A DNA stretch of 64,000 nucleotides from Hybos culiciformis. Lineage: Eukaryota > Arthropoda > Insecta > Diptera > Hybotidae. The notes beneath the pieces are model-generated. The model ran no database searches. It was not told the origin of the DNA and worked only from the letters and a program-made list of their open reading frames with translations. Positions 23,916 to 39,100 of the stretch are shown here, piece by piece (positions within the stretch are counted from its first letter, which is position 1; each line of letters opens with the position of its first letter). Both the position numbers and the translations under genes were made by a program. The stretch spans positions 91,535,213 through 91,599,212 of the forward strand of contig OZ023274.1 of the NCBI GenBank assembly GCA_964007475.1, given 5' to 3'.

Positions 23916-24128
23916 ATGGCTATAGAACCTGGGCAATCCATAAATGAAGCAAAGCGTCGCTTATTAAAGTTAAAAAATTTAAATTCTAATATTGAGAAAA
24001 CTTTTAAATTCAAAATATATATATTAAAAAAATCGAATTTCGCAAGAAAGTTTTTAACAGTCAGGAAATTTCAAACACAATTTATTACACCCATAGGAAT
24101 TGATGATGATGATGTATTGCACGAATAA
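23916..24128 (+). CDS. Uncharacterised short open frame, doubtful
   Basis: Seventy codons from an ATG in TTGGATGG context. The first part, MAIEPGQSINEAKRRLLKLK, has a protein-like composition unlike the Phe/Lys/Ile strings from random AT-rich frames. It ends in an acidic GIDDDDVLHE and a stop. No family recognised. It may be a fragment of an old transposon protein or an exon with no visible partner; a frame of this length is expected by chance several times in this window. Confidence 0.12.
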   Translation: MAIEPGQSINEAKRRLLKLKNLNSNIEKTFKFKIYILKKSNFARKFLTVRKFQTQFITPIGIDDDDVLHE

Positions 24129-24280
24129 TTTAAGTTGTTATGAGAAAAACATTAAAATTATAGAACGAAAACAATATGTACTCCGTGATTTTTCTATTGT
24201 GTTTAGTTTGGCTTTGGTTGTAGGGTTACTACAAACTAGACTGAAGTGATTTTTTGATATGTTAGAGAGTATATAACTGG

Positions 24281-24470
24281 CTCCAGGGTAGGTGAAGCGG
24301 ATTCTTTAAATTTTGAGTTGTTTGGCCCAAATGAGCCTTTAAAAAACTTGAACATATTTGCTTGGATTCTGAAGTAAAGGAAAAAGATAATAAAAAATCT
24401 CAGACGCAGAAATAAAGCTTAAACACCACTCTCCAGGGCTGGTGACGTGAAATTTTGAATTTCTTTAATT
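24281..24470. repeat. Degenerate pair of CTCCAGGG-containing repeats
   Basis: CTCCAGGGTAGGTGAAGCGG (24281) and CTCCAGGGCTGGTGACGTGA (24431) both run into AAATTTTGA. They are 150 bp apart and sit in a GC-richer patch. Likely an old internal duplication of an unknown repeat. Confidence 0.4.
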
Positions 24471-24665
24471 TCCTAAACAATTTTTAATTAATTCATTTAT
24501 TTCTAAGAATTTTTGAATTTTTTTGATAAATTGCAGTTTCTGCAGAGAAATAAAATTCAAATATAGTTTTGTGATTTTCTGGTAGAGGTGTTTTTCGTAC
24601 AATTTTTGTCGCATTTTTCACGGCCGTTTATTTTCTGTAAAATAAAACAAAAAAAAACTGCAAAA

Positions 24666-24704
24666 ATAGAAAACAGAAATAGAAAACAGAAATAGAAAAC
24701 AGAA
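24666..24704. repeat. Tandem repeat, 13-bp unit x3
   Basis: ATAGAAAACAGAA occurs three times in perfect succession. Confidence 0.9.
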
Positions 24705-27700
24705 TTTCACATGGAGGGCTCTTAATGCGCTCAATAATCTATGTGTAACTCTACTTTAACTTTGTGTTTGTACATACATTATTATATACAACATGTAGGT
24801 ATTTTCTAATTTCATATTCTATTTATAATGATTATTTGATTAGAATTGCACAAAAAATGCCTTCATTTTCATATTTGTATAATAATTATAATTCATTGTA
24901 TGTAGTACATTTATTTTCACATATAATTTTCTGCAGGATATACTAAACTAGAAATTATGTGTGAAATGCTCGGTTAATTTTAAATATTTTCCGCACCAAG
25001 TCATAAATTAAATTCTTTTTTCATATTCGTTTATTATATTTTTCAAATTGCACACAATATATTAATGACGTTCTCTTGAAAATAATAGAATAGATGACGT
25101 GTTAGCGTTTTAAAATGTTTTAATCTTTAACATTATAACATGACAAACTGGTGTGTTTTATTTCAACATCAAAAATCATCAAGAAATAATATATATTTTT
25201 TTTTCGTGATAACAACTTTGAAATATTGCTGCAGGGCTGAGAATGATTATTTCGATATTATTAAGTTTAAGGATCAGGTTTTACGATTTTAATCGTCTTA
25301 ATTATGTCATTCAAAATTTTAAAATCTTGTTCAGAAAATCAAAACTCATCAAATACAATTTTTTAGTTAATTATTTGAATCAAATTAAGAAAGTAACAAA
25401 ACTTTACGAAACTGCAGTTATCCTCAAAAATGAAACCCTAACTCCAAACAGTGGAATTTTTTCAACATCATTGATATACAGGTATTACACACACTTCAGA
25501 TTTCATGTCGTGGCGAAAAAAAACACATTCATAAATTTATGCAAGCGTTAAATTTTTTTTGTTTTTCTTTTACTTATTAAGAAAAATATAACTATTTTTC
25601 AACATTTTCTTTTTCTTCGTGTTTTTTTTCAATTATAAACTTTATATTTCAAACTGACTTGAATTGTCATAACGTTTTGCTCAATTGAAAAAAAATAAAA
25701 AAAATAAAATGTTTTATTCATTAAAATAATTTCCTTCAATGTTGTTAATATTCTTAAAAAGGATGCACTTTTATATGTCATGCAAGAAAGACGAAGCACA
25801 AAGAAAAAGAAAAGAATTTAACTTGGAAATATTTAAGTATATATAAGGTTTTATATACATTTCCACATTTTTACCTATTCTCAATTTTCATTCTCATTTT
25901 TTTTTTTGTAAATGTAGTAAATAATGTTTTATATAAACATTAGTATGTACATATTATATTTACGTGCCTTATAAAACAAAATCATAAAGGAAAATTATTA
26001 AGTTTTTTACTATATGGGATTTATGATAAAAACAGTATTAAATATTGCAATATTGAAGTCTGAAGTATTTTAGAGTCAGTGTTCTACAACATGTACAAAC
26101 TTACATGTAAAAAAATTGTAAGAACATTTTTTGTAAAGAATTTTTAATTAAATTAACTTGAATATGATTTTCATTATTCAACAGCCTTCAGTTCTCCAAT
26201 TCCCACCTTAGGCTGAAATTTGTATCTCTCGAGTTGAGGGTTTATATGTTATTTAAATTATCTCACTTAATAACCTACGAGATAAATTTTAAATTGATAG
26301 CATATTAATAACTTAAATTCCAGAGCGTGTAAATTTTAGAAATTTAATCAAAATAATTATAACGACTTTAACATCGTTTTGCATAAAGTATAGCGTCGTA
26401 TCTTCAAGTATACAGGCATCTTCAATGTTTTTATTTTTATAGGAAAACCACCAACATTTAATATTAATAATATAAATAATACCAAAATCATTTCAACATT
26501 TTTACGCTGCATTGAGTTCAGAACGTGACTCAAAAAATATTGTTTTTTTTTGTTTTGTTATTTATTTTAATGAATAAAAGAAAAACATTTTAATTTCTGC
26601 CAAATAAGATATTTTTATCACCATCATCGTACAATGAGCATAAAAAATAAAACAACAAATAAATAAATAAAATAATAAAAACAATGAGGAGCAAAAAGGA
26701 TATCCTTACTTGCAACGGAAATAAAAATGAATCTTGCAACAATACCTTTTATTTTTATTATTATTATTATTATATATTTTTTTGACCTTTTGCAGAAAAA
26801 TAATGCATAACTCAGGTACATACAATATTTATGCATTATAATATATATGTTTATATAATAATGAAAACATTTAAAAAAAAAAACATTAAAAGGTTTTTCA
26901 AATTGGAGGAAATTACTTTTGCTTTTAACTTGCAAAAACAGATTTTTAAGCTTAGAAAAGTAAAAGATATAAAATAGCCAAAGTGATAAATTAAATAGTT
27001 TAATTTTCTGTCATTTTTATTTTTAATTTACTTAAAAGTCTACATTGTTTTGGCACAGAAAATTAATCGATATTATATAAGCCGTCAGTTTTACTTAACT
27101 AGTTTTCATTAAATAAATTTTAATTAAAAGATTCTTTATAGCGCAAATTTAAAATTCCGAAAATTGAGAGAGTTGTATTTGAAACCAAAGTCAAAAAAAA
27201 ATTTAAATTTAGTTAATTCAATTTTTTTAAAGATTATTTACTCAAAGTAAGGCAAACAAACCAGATTTTTATTTAACAGATTAATTTTCGATTTTTTATT
27301 TAATTAATAACAAATATTATTTTGAGTGTTCTAAAACATTTTTTATTTCAGTATGCCCAACCCAAAAAAAAAAAACACAATATTAATTAGAAATTTATGT
27401 ATATAAAAATATATTAATTTTTTATACTTAACTAAATAATACATAGGTATTATACATGTTTGACTGACTTATGTGTTCAATATTCGAAAAATTGTTTACA
27501 AATTAACACCAACTTGTTATATGGAATTTCAATTTATAAATTTTAATAAATTTTCAAAAAAAAAAATTATGCAAAATAGTTGTAAAAAACTTTTAATTTC
27601 ATAAAATTATGAAAATTAAATACATTGCATGCGATTTATAAATTTTTCTTTAGAAATATTTCAATTAAAGTTGGAGTACTTTAACACAAATTTCATTTAA

Positions 27701-30700
27701 ATTAAGGAAGACAAAAAAAAATATTTTTTCTAAAATAAATTAAAAATTTTCAAGTCATTATTAATACTCGACCAAAATTCAATCTAGAAAGAAATAACTA
27801 TACGTAAAAACGAAAGAAAATATATTGTGAAACATTAAAATATTTAAAATAAATTAATTTTAAATTAGTTTATGAATAAAATTATCAAAGATATACAATA
27901 CACATCATTATTTAATTTGCTTTTTTTAATTCATGATGCTTATGCTTAATTTTATTCAACAGGAAGGTCAGAAAGGAATTTGCCTTACATATTATTACCT
28001 AAAAAATTGGAAGTCATTCTCAACATTATCTATATGTATAAATTTTGTACTTAATTCTTACAATGTAATTGTAAGTAATAAAATTTATATTTTATTTTAT
28101 CAAAATACTAAATAAAAAAAAAAAGAAATAAAAATATAAATATGTATAGATAAATTTTTAGGTCATCAGAAACGATAAAAAATGAAATAAAGTATATTAT
28201 TTATGTTTTTAGTAGCATAGTTTGTTTTTTTTTTTGAGGAGAAATAGTTTGAAGTCATCAAAACATATTTTATTCAATAGATAGAAAAAAAAAAGAACAA
28301 GTGCACATATAATGTTCCCTATTCACTACCATTAGCTGTTCCACTTGTTGTGGTTTTGTAATTTTTATTTTAAATGAAATACAAATTAAAAAAAAAACTA
28401 CTAATTTTTTACATACAAAAAAAAAGTTCATTATTCAAACATCTACTACTGACTTATGCATGAATTTATAAATAACATAAATTAAAATAAACGTGTTAAC
28501 ACTCCTGCTTAATGAGAAAAAAATTTCAAAAAATATAAAATTAATTTTTTTTTCCATTTTTTCATTTATAATGTTAATTTAATCTTTTTAAAAATTTTGG
28601 GTACAAATCAAAATTACTCAAGGGAGCTTTTAATAATATTTTTCTTATTAATAAGTATAAAATTACTTTTAACACGAACATGACATTTTAACTTAAAAGT
28701 TGAGGTGAAAATAAATAAATCAATAATAAATAATGTTGTATTTTCGTTATGAATTTTTCGCGGCCAAATTTTTCCTTAAGAAATGTACGAACTCAAAAAT
28801 TACATAAGGATAAATAAAAACAGAATTAAATATAAAAACTTTCAATTAATTTTCATTTTACTTAAGCGAAATTTTCTATCTTTGTTAGTTCGTAATAATT
28901 TTCTTTAAAACCTTCTTCAGATTGTCTTACGTTTCAATGCAAAAGAGAACTAATAATTTATGTACCTTAAAATGAATAATTTATTTATATATGTATATGC
29001 ACATTTTTTTCAGTGTTTCAATTTAAAAAAATGTTGAAGTGAAATGCAACAGAAGAATAAATTTTAAATTATATACCTACTCATAAAAAGTTTTAATTTT
29101 TAAAGTTAAGAAATTTTCCTACAGATCTTATCGCGCTGAAGTTGAAGTGCTGTTGAAGCATAAATTAAAAAAAAAATAAAAAAATTGAGCAAATTAATAA
29201 ATATTCTTTATATTTGGTAAGCATGCCCAAATACACAGGCATAATAATAACAACCAATAAAATTTTCAATTAAATTCACAATCAGGAAAAATATTTTTGT
29301 TTAAATTAAAAATATTTTGAATCAGAAGTAGAATAAATAAAAAAAATATTAAAATTCCTTTGGTAAAATATCAGTGGTCTATATCACAAAATTATTTAAT
29401 ATAAATAATGCATAATATAAATTTAAATTACAATTATATTTATATACATTATTATTGAAATTCCACTTAAAAACAATATCATTTCTACATAAAATTTATA
29501 ATGGTCCAAAAATTTTAAATTTTATTGATTAATGGAATTTTCTTAATTTACCTGAGAGACGAGGCATAAAGATTAGTGATCCTAAAAAGTATCGTCCTGA
29601 ATAAACATATTATGCGAAATTAAAGCTATGTTGTTTAGTGGGAATATACATGTTTTGATAAACTTTCATACGAATTGAAAGCTAAATTTAAAACTAGGCT
29701 TACATTAAACGGATTAGATGTTTTGTTTCAAAGAAAATTAAAAATTTTGAATTAAATACCGAAAATAAAGTTGTATGCAAAACCAAAAAAAAATTTTGCA
29801 AATTATTTAGGTTATTCATTTATACAAGAAAATTAATAATTTTAAAACTTTTCACTATACCTTTTTTTGTATAGCTGATGTAGTAAATTCGAGTTTCAGT
29901 ATATTTTTAAGAAAAATTATAATAATATGCTCGACATTATCATACCATTATTTACTTACATATGTACGTGCATAACAATAATAATGCTGACATTTTATAT
30001 AGGTGTTGATTATTTCCTTTTATATCGCGAAAACATTGATTTTAAACATTAATAGAATATTACAGTACTACATATTTAAGTCTCTTAAGAATAAACATAA
30101 AATTTCTGTTTAGCTCTTGAACAAGAAAAACGAAAAAGAAAGCATGAAGAGAAATAAAATATCTTGGAATATAAATTTGCAAGAACTTAAATTATTAAAC
30201 TTATAATTCATTAAATTTAAAAAAAATAAAAAAAATATTTGGAACAAATAAAACGATAAAATAACACACGGGAAAAATTTAAATATTATTACAAATGTTC
30301 GAATGAATTTTCAAAAGTCGAATATACTCTGAAATATGAAGATACACTGTATGTGACAAGGCATTGTTGTAAATGATTCGAATTTTGTCTACGGCTGAGG
30401 ACAGAGTAGATTCATACGCTAGAGAGGAAAATGAACAAATTTTAATAAATATCAACTAAGTCGCGAGCACTGTCTTTAAAAATATTTTATAAAAAACAAT
30501 ATAATTAATAGCAAATTCTATACTTAAGACAAATTCTTATCAACGTAAGAACAACAGCACATTTTAATCTACCACATTTCAACAAAGAAAAATTTCTCAT
30601 TTCATGTATATTCCGCAGCAATACGGTTGTGCTGTGCATTTTAAGGAAAAATTCTTTGTAAACAGCAATTTAATTATATAATTAAATATTTTATATAAAT

Positions 30701-33700
30701 GGCCACAATGTTATATACAATCCATATAGATAGATACTAGCATTCATATAATATATAATACAAATATACATAACAATTTTTGTTTTCTTTTACAATATAG
30801 AGAAAATTTTTCAAAAACCCTACAAAACAATTATGAAAACTCTCTTCTTTCTTGAATGAAAGAATAAAAAATAAAAATACTTAATTCAGTTTTATTACAT
30901 AAAATCTAGATTAATATAATTATAATTAAGGGTGGTCTAAATTGAAGAGTTCTCATCACGATAGTGCAGTGTCTATTAATATTAATAAAATGTTCTATAT
31001 TAGAAAAAAAAATGTACATACATTATATATAGTTATGCATATTTACAAAAAAAAGCTAATTTTATATTATGATACTTTATTGAATTACATATTTTTCATG
31101 TTAAAAAAAAAATAAAAAAAAACAATTACAAAGAAAATTTTATTTTGGGAATTTCTTGACTTAGTTTTTATCATTATATTTTGTTTTTCAATAATGAAAT
31201 AAAACTATAAGATTAAAAAATGAGTATACCCTTGGCCTTTAATCAATCTTAACAATATTATTTCAACCAATTGGACTTTTATATAAGAAAACTGCCAAAA
31301 TATATGTATAGTATATATTAAAAAAATAGTTGATGTAATCTAATATGGTCAGAAAAAAAGTTAAAAATCTAAAAGTTTTTAAAATTGAAAAATTCAAAAA
31401 AATAAATAAATAAATACATTTGTATACGCAAGCTTTTGTTTAATGTATATCAATCTGTTTAAAATTCGTATTTCCAAAATAAATCTTTAAAATCCACGTA
31501 AGCTTATGCAAGTAGTATTCCAAAAATTTATTTAAACAGAAATTTCGTTCTAATTTACAGATATTGTTTTTAATATTCAGTAGACCAAAATTATTCTGAA
31601 CTAAATGTACACATTATTTTGAACCATAATTCATTTTAGTAATTTGTTTGTTATTTTAACCATTTTATTACATCTAAAATAAAATTTTATGGGCCCTATA
31701 ATGATAATGAAATAAATCAGAATGTATTTGCAGTTGTTACATTTACAACAAACATTCAAGATAAAATACCCTACTTAATATATAAATAAAATTAAAGATT
31801 TTTTTAATTTTAATTGCAACAACAGAACGAAACTGTTTTCCAATAACCCTAATTAATATTTTCTTTAAGGCAATCAATTATTATTAAAAAAGTTGATGAC
31901 ATCCTGAAAGTTTGCAATGACAAAATGATATCAAGATATAAACGATGCTCTAATGTCTAATGCACTGTAAAAAAATTTAATCAAGAGAACAAGACCCGCT
32001 AAAGTGTTTCGTTTAGAGATTTGAGATCCCTTATGACTGTGCAAAAAAAAATAATTTTAAGTTTATGCAAATATTCGAAAATGAATTATGGAAAAATTGG
32101 ACAATTTATATTAAATTGTTCTTCCTTATCTTAACGTGATGATCAGTTAATTTATAATATGGTACGATAATATGTAAAACACATGATTACATATACCTCA
32201 TTTTTTATTAATAATTATAAATAAAATAGAAGCTATTCAGAAATGATTTTAATGTTCAATTTTAGTTTCACGGACTAACGCATGATTTATCAACGCTATA
32301 GGAAAAATTGAAAAAGGATAAAAAAAATATTTAATACTTAGGTAAGGAAAGTTTTAAATTTTTTATGACTATAATAATTTTTGGTGTAATTATATTTAAT
32401 TAAAATAAATACATCCATTAAGTGTTAAAATCCTTTAGCATAATTTTTTTTATAATAAATCTTTTTTGTTAACACATTTATAAAACCACAGCATTTACTA
32501 TGCAAAATAATTTCAACACACTATTATTTTATTACAAATGTTTTTTAACATTTTCTTTGGTATTTTTTTTATGAATTTATGTTTATAAAAATAAATTGCA
32601 TTCGATTTGAAAATTGATAATTTTGGCAAAAGTCCAAAACTTTATTATTATTATTATTTAAATACTTTTGGTTTTGGATAGTTTTGAATTTTCTTTCTGA
32701 TTTTCTTTTATGAATATTAATATTTTCTATTTGATATTTTATTGTTTATGCAACAAGCTGGAAAATTTGTCAAACAAAAATTACATCCGTTGAAATCTGG
32801 AAAATTATAATGTTAAAGGAATTTTAATAATATTTTATTTTCTGAAATCGAATATTGAATTTAATTTAAGCATGACATTTTCTAATTTAAGATTAAAATA
32901 TTTTAAAAAATAATATTAAACAGATAGAATCCTACATAAAAAAGTCTACATGATACATGATACATATACCATCGTTCTAAAAGGAGTCAATTTATTTAAT
33001 TTTAATCTGTGACAACATTCAGTTTTTAAATTTGTAAGTCTATATTAAATTCCAATGGAATATAGTCTTTTAATTTTGTTGACATTAATGAATAAAAAAA
33101 AATAAAATAAAAAAAAACCAATTTCATAAAAATTTGTCTGGTATAAATAACTATGCTTGCGTACGTTGGTTACTTCGATGAAAGTTTCGAGTTAACTGTA
33201 GAAAGCATTATTGTCTAATTTGCAAAGCTAGCCAACTTGAAAATAATCCAAAAATATGCTGATACGTTCAATAATTGGATTTTAACTACATACCCATAAT
33301 ATACTACCTATAATATACTTAAACATATACAATAGACACATACATTGTATATTTTTAAAAATAAATTTATCTTGTCCCTCAGATAAATCTCAATATTTTC
33401 TTTTTTCATATTTTGTTTTCCTAAAAGTTCATGAAAGATTCATTAACCAAGAAACGTCTCAATATCAATTTATTATTAAAAAAAAAAGAAGAAAAAACAA
33501 ATAATGTCAAGTAGAAAGTACACTTGACATAACATATTTATAGTAATTACTAAAGGTAATTTTAATTGGATATGATTTTTTTTTACATAAAAATTGAGTA
33601 AGCATTTTTATACGTCTTACACATAAAATAATATTAAATTTAATTAAAAACGATACCAAAGAAATAGTAACACATAAAATTTCAATATATATTCGATAAA

Positions 33701-36700
33701 AGTTAATTATATAATAACTTTTTAATACAGTTTATATGATGTGTTGACATATTCAGTTACATATTTCAAAATTACTATGTATGACATTTTCAAACAAAAT
33801 ATAGAACAATAATTGCCTTTCCAATGTTCACTTGCGTCACCAATACTTTGACAGAGAGTACTTAAACTCAATAATATCTTAGATTAAGCTGTCAAGTTTT
33901 TTTTTATTCTAAAACATAGTTAATTTTCGTCTTAATTCTTCTTTTTTATGACTCAATTGTGAATGAGATAATATAGCATTTCTTCAACAGGATGTTGAAG
34001 TTTTCAAGGATTTTTTTTTAATTGGCAAACAAGTATGAAAAAACGAGAAAAATGTAAAAAACTCAGATGTATCGATTAAATCTGCTTAAAATTATATCTA
34101 TATGTTTATATCTATATGAATTAGCTGTCATAGATACATTTTTAAATTGATTTTAAATCATATAAATAAAATTAATCTAATTGTTGTTTAACATTTAGGT
34201 AAATTATATTTTATAGTAATTTAAAAAGTCGAAGCATAATTCCGTAAACTAAAGTTTTATTAAAATTTGTTCTCAAATTGCATTTTTAAATAGAAAATTA
34301 TTTAATATTCATTCATCCCCATAAAATTTATGCATTCCATGCAGGTTTTATACTGAAACCTAATAATTTAGAATGTTAAAATTTAAAATTTAGTTCTATT
34401 AAAAGAGTTTGAAATTTATAGCTTCGTAAGGAATATGAATTCATAATAAATTCAAAAACTTTTCACCTAAATTTTTAGTCAAATATTTTTAAGATGTTTG
34501 ACAGAAAAAATTTAATAAAACTCAATTGATAATATTCAAAGGGTTTATAATACTAGTCTTTCAACATTGTTCATTTTTTAACTTCAATTGAAGAATAATA
34601 ATTAGAAACATAATTTTAATTTTTTCTTAATTTTTTCTAAAACATAAATCACAGTTAATGTCTAATCAATTTTCATTCAAGTAATAATACCATAATTATT
34701 CCTTACACTAATTTATATCTATTGGTCTGAATAATAAATGACAAATGGAATACTTTATATAAAAAAAAACAAAACAAAAAACTATTTAATATAATTTGAG
34801 CGCCTTTTTATTTTAATAATTTTCTTATGTTTTTTTTTATCTCCTTCTATATTTCATCATAAATATCTTTTTACAAGATTTTTTTTTTAAATGAATTCAT
34901 TGGTTTTTTTTTTATTCCTCTTTATCTGTTAAACTTCTTTATCATTTTCATTTTTTTTTGTTTCTTTGGAATTTATATTCCATAAGCATAATATGATTTT
35001 AGCATAATGTCTATTTAAATATTAACGTTTTGGGACTATATGATGTAGTTACAAATGTATTTTACTTAAATATATTATACACCAATAATTTGATAATAAT
35101 GAAATTTCATCTCAATAATATAATCATACACTCTTATAAAACTAATAATAATTGTACATATTTAGAATTTGGTTTTTTTTTTTTGTTACCTTTATTAAAT
35201 ATTTAATTTTTAGTGTTATGTAATTTATACGTAAGAATAAATGTTAATTTTACATAAAAATGTATAATATAATATATATAGTTTAGTTTTCCTTAAGGGT
35301 TTTTAAAATATATTTTTTTTTTAATATGTAGATTAAGTTCATGAAAATAAAATTCCAACTTATAAAAAGATTTTTTTTTTTTTTTCAATTCTTTTTTGGC
35401 AAAAAAAAACATCAAATTGATAAATACTTAATGTCCTTGAACTTTAATTATTATTATTATTATTATTTTATGTATGTTATGTACAACATAGGAAAAATTA
35501 TTATTTTAATGTATGTATACTTACTAATATATAATTGTTCACTTAAACAAAATAGAAAAATTCGAATATACTTAAAGTATGTATATATGTATATTAAAGA
35601 ATATGACTAAAAGGAATTTTTATTCTTTAATTAAATAAAATGTTCATATTAACCATTAGCGGTTGAAAATAGATAGAATATGAATATTATTGAAAACTAG
35701 GATTGAAGTAATCGAACGGCTTAGATTGGCTAAAAAAATTTTAATCAGTGGTAATGTAGAGTTAAACTTTTTCTTACGATAATTTAGTTAATTAAATTGG
35801 ATAGAAAAATTAAGCTTTACTCTACCATAAGAGAATTTTCGTATTAATAATTTTTAATTTTGGAACATATAGCTAGAACAAGAATATCATTCAACATTAT
35901 TCTAATTGGCATTTGTGTATTGTATATTTGATTTTTTTTCTCTTGATAATAAACTACTTTTTGTTTTAATTTGTGTACTAATGATTGCTTTTCAGAAAAT
36001 TGCAAATTAATTCTCGGGAACTAAACTAAAAAAAAAAAGGTATTAAGTTTGCGGCACGAATATTCTTTTTAAAATAAATTTCAACTTTTAATAATAATTT
36101 TTTTCTAAGTTAGAAGTAATACCCACACACTTCCATATTGCAAATAAAAACGTAAATTTTCTTGAAAATCCTATATTTACATTTGTACCTACTATATATT
36201 ACAAATGAAAGGTAGAAAAAAAAAAGTGAATAAAATATTTTTAAAAATAAATTGTGTTGGTGTTAATTCTTTTTTTTTTTGTTTCATATTCGCATTTTAT
36301 GACCCAATTCAGTTTTTCTTTGCCAATTTCAATGTTAAAATGAAATAAAAACACCAAATACGGCTCCTCTCAGACTACTAGGAATTTATCTTTTAGTAAA
36401 AATGTATATATATTATAAATTTATACAATTATTATGTATAGCTATTATGTTTTTTATTTTATGAACAATCTAATGATGGAATCTATATTTCTATTAAATT
36501 TATTTTGATTCATTCGCCTTCTTAAAAAAATTTGAAACCAAATCTATATGATTAGGTAATTTAATAATTATTTTTTTTACATAAAACTTCTCAGCCAATT
36601 CGATGTCAATCAACATCGTAGACACCAAAAGGGTGGACAGAATTTAAGCGGAAAAATTATAAACTCAATTATAGATTTAAAAGATGAGTATATTTTTCTT

Positions 36701-38726
36701 TTCTTCAGAAATATCGAATTTTATCTATAACGAAGGATTTTTTAACTAACTGCAAATTTTATATAACGATAATGTTAAAAATTAAAAAAAGAACATTTTC
36801 TGCTAATGCATTGATCCTTCTACATCAAGTTTTTATAAGGAAGCTTAATGATCAAATCTCTTATCTCATTATTATATCCCCTTATCTATTAACAAATAAT
36901 TTAATTCAAAAACCATTTTCCCATTAAAATGACAGTGAAGTAGAAGAAAATGTGTATAAAAAGGAAAACTATAATCCTGTTAAAAATATTCGCCTCACTA
37001 ATTTTTATTTAAGTAAAATAAAATTAATTTTTATTAACTTTTTATTACAAATAGCCGAATAAACAATTATGCTTTTTCATAATTGCCAAAATTTCCTTAA
37101 GTTTTTTTAATATGTACTTACAATTAAGTATTAAAAGTTCATAACTTAAGCACATAAAATAAAATTTTGATTATTCTCAAATTCACTACTTTAAAATCAG
37201 AAACTTGAACCCAAAATAATTTCCATATGTTGTGGAAAAGAAAGTTTTTCCGAAATATTTCCCAATCAACAAAATATAAATAAATGCAATAAGTGTGCGC
37301 TGTCATTTTTTTTTTTGCGGACTTCGACTTCTCGAAAATTTTACCTTTTGATGAGAAAGCTTGACAAAATTAAATTTTAATTAAATGTAAGATCGTCTTT
37401 GGGAATAACCACAAAGATAAGACAACTTCAATTAATCTAAATTTAAAAATTAAAAATTTATAATGAAACTAATTTTGCATTAATTTTTTCTACAAACTTG
37501 TATTGAAAAAAAAAAGTTGGATTATGAAATATCCGAATATTGAGTACCAAAAAGGCAAATAAACGACTTTGAAAACCCTAGAGGAGACTTATCTTTTTTG
37601 TACATTTCACTTATAACTGGTACTAATTATTTTAACTATAAAACTAAAATGGTTAAATTATTTGTAAAATTAAAAAAAAAAAGATAATTAAAATTACATA
37701 TACCTACATTTACATTATATGTTTTAATTGTCTTAAAAAAAAATAAAAAAAGAAATTGATTGAAAGAAAATATAATGTTGTAACTAAGTTTGATATATTT
37801 TTATAAATTTTATTTTTAACAAATATGATTAATTTGTCCGTGAATAAACTATCCTAAAAATGAAAATTATTATGAGTGTAAAAAGTATTTTTTAGATACG
37901 TTCACGACTATAAAGATTTTCATAAGTAGATATCGAAACTGGAATTTACAACATAATATGATTGTTAATGGTAAAACTATAGCACGAATCTATTTTTCTT
38001 TTTATTGATTTTGTGCGTTTTTTTTTTCTTGAACTTTGCAATAAAAAGCCAAAAAAAAAGGTACCAAACATAATAACCAAGATATTTTTTTACTAAAATA
38101 GAAAGTTGATTTCTATTATGGGGAAAATTGTCACACAAAAATAAAAATTGTTAAATATTTCAAATATAATGAAATCATATAGTAATTTGGAAATAAAATT
38201 CATTAAATTTAGTGGTTTTATTGCGTTTATTAGCGATAACAAAAATTTCTAAGCTTTTTTTGTTTTGCTGAAAGATAGAAGGAATTCTATATTAATGTTT
38301 TTCTTTATTTTATAAAAATGTAGAAGACCAAAAAAAAAATTACATTGTTCATATCTACTGTTTCTATCAACTTAAAACCTTTTGTCTTCATGAAATTGAT
38401 ATTTTTTCAGAGACTATGCAAGATTTTCAAATTTCACAAATGTGAACTTATTAAGGCAACAATTTTTTTTGGCAAAATTACCAAAATAAGGTAACTCAAT
38501 TAATGACATAAATCGACGACTAGTTTATTAGATTTAATTTGTGTTATCCTTTGAAGTTTATCAAATGGATCACTTGGTCGCTTTCGCCTGACTAAAAGTC
38601 ACATTTACGTTGATATTTAGGTATATCCCCCATATGTAATTAAAAGTTTTGCTTTATTGGAAACAAAAAATTTCGAAATGAAACAAAAAATTTTTTGTTT
38701 ATTATTATTTTTTATGTATCGTTACC
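24705..38726. other. AT-rich noncoding DNA, probable intron
   Basis: About 14 kb with no supportable gene. Contents seen include an (ATT)n run near 26753-26775, (TTA)n near 32641-32657, (ATT)n near 35447-35468 and a small palindrome TGTCAAGT...ACTTGACA near 33506-33530. Slightly GC-richer patches lie at about 31960-32040 (AACAAGACCCGCTAAAGTG, GAGATTTGAGATCCC), 33155-33240 and 30390-30470. A 102-codon open frame at 25243-25551 is judged a chance event. Confidence 0.5.
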
Positions 38727-39100
38727 GCTGTGTTTAACTGGACGTGACGGACGCGACGGTGACGTTACAAACGTGAGAGACGTTGTGATTAAATTTTTTG
38801 CAGTTATACTGGACGTCTTCAACGTTGTAAAACTAAAAAGTAAGCTTTGGTAAACAAAACAACTTTCACTACTTTTTTCAAATAAATTTATTATTTATTC
38901 GGGCATTAAAACAGAATGCTTTGATTATCAACGTCCTTAACGTAAAAAGTTAAAATAGATTTAATTTTTTACGTCGTCAACGTCGCGTCGTTAACGTCAA
39001 CGTCCAGTTAAACCGTCTCCATACACTTCCATACATTTAATATTTCTTACGTCTTTAACGTCACGTCCGTCGCGTCCGTCGCGTCCAGTTAAACAGAGCT
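38727..39100. mobile_element. 374-bp inverted-repeat element with GTTTAACTGGACG ends
   Basis: Left end GCTGTGTTTAACTGGACGTG and reversed right end GCTCTGTTTAACTGGACGCG. The arms are about 50 bp and made of repeated GACGGACGCGACGG-type sequence, conspicuously CpG-rich. A third copy of the terminal motif, GTCCAGTTAAAC (39002-39013), and a partial ACTGGACGTC (38809-38818) lie inside. The internal copies suggest duplication of an end or insertion of one element in another. No convincing target duplication, no open frame. Confidence 0.8.

Noticed and set aside
25243..25551. 102-codon plus-strand frame
   Set aside because: A rough stop-frequency estimate predicts about one frame of this length by chance in the window. 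No family resemblance and no matching splice signals.
33506..33530. Small hairpin TGTCAAGT...ACTTGACA, and similar 8-bp stems near 29212 and 63486
   Set aside because: Stems this short are expected in 64 kb of AT-biased sequence.
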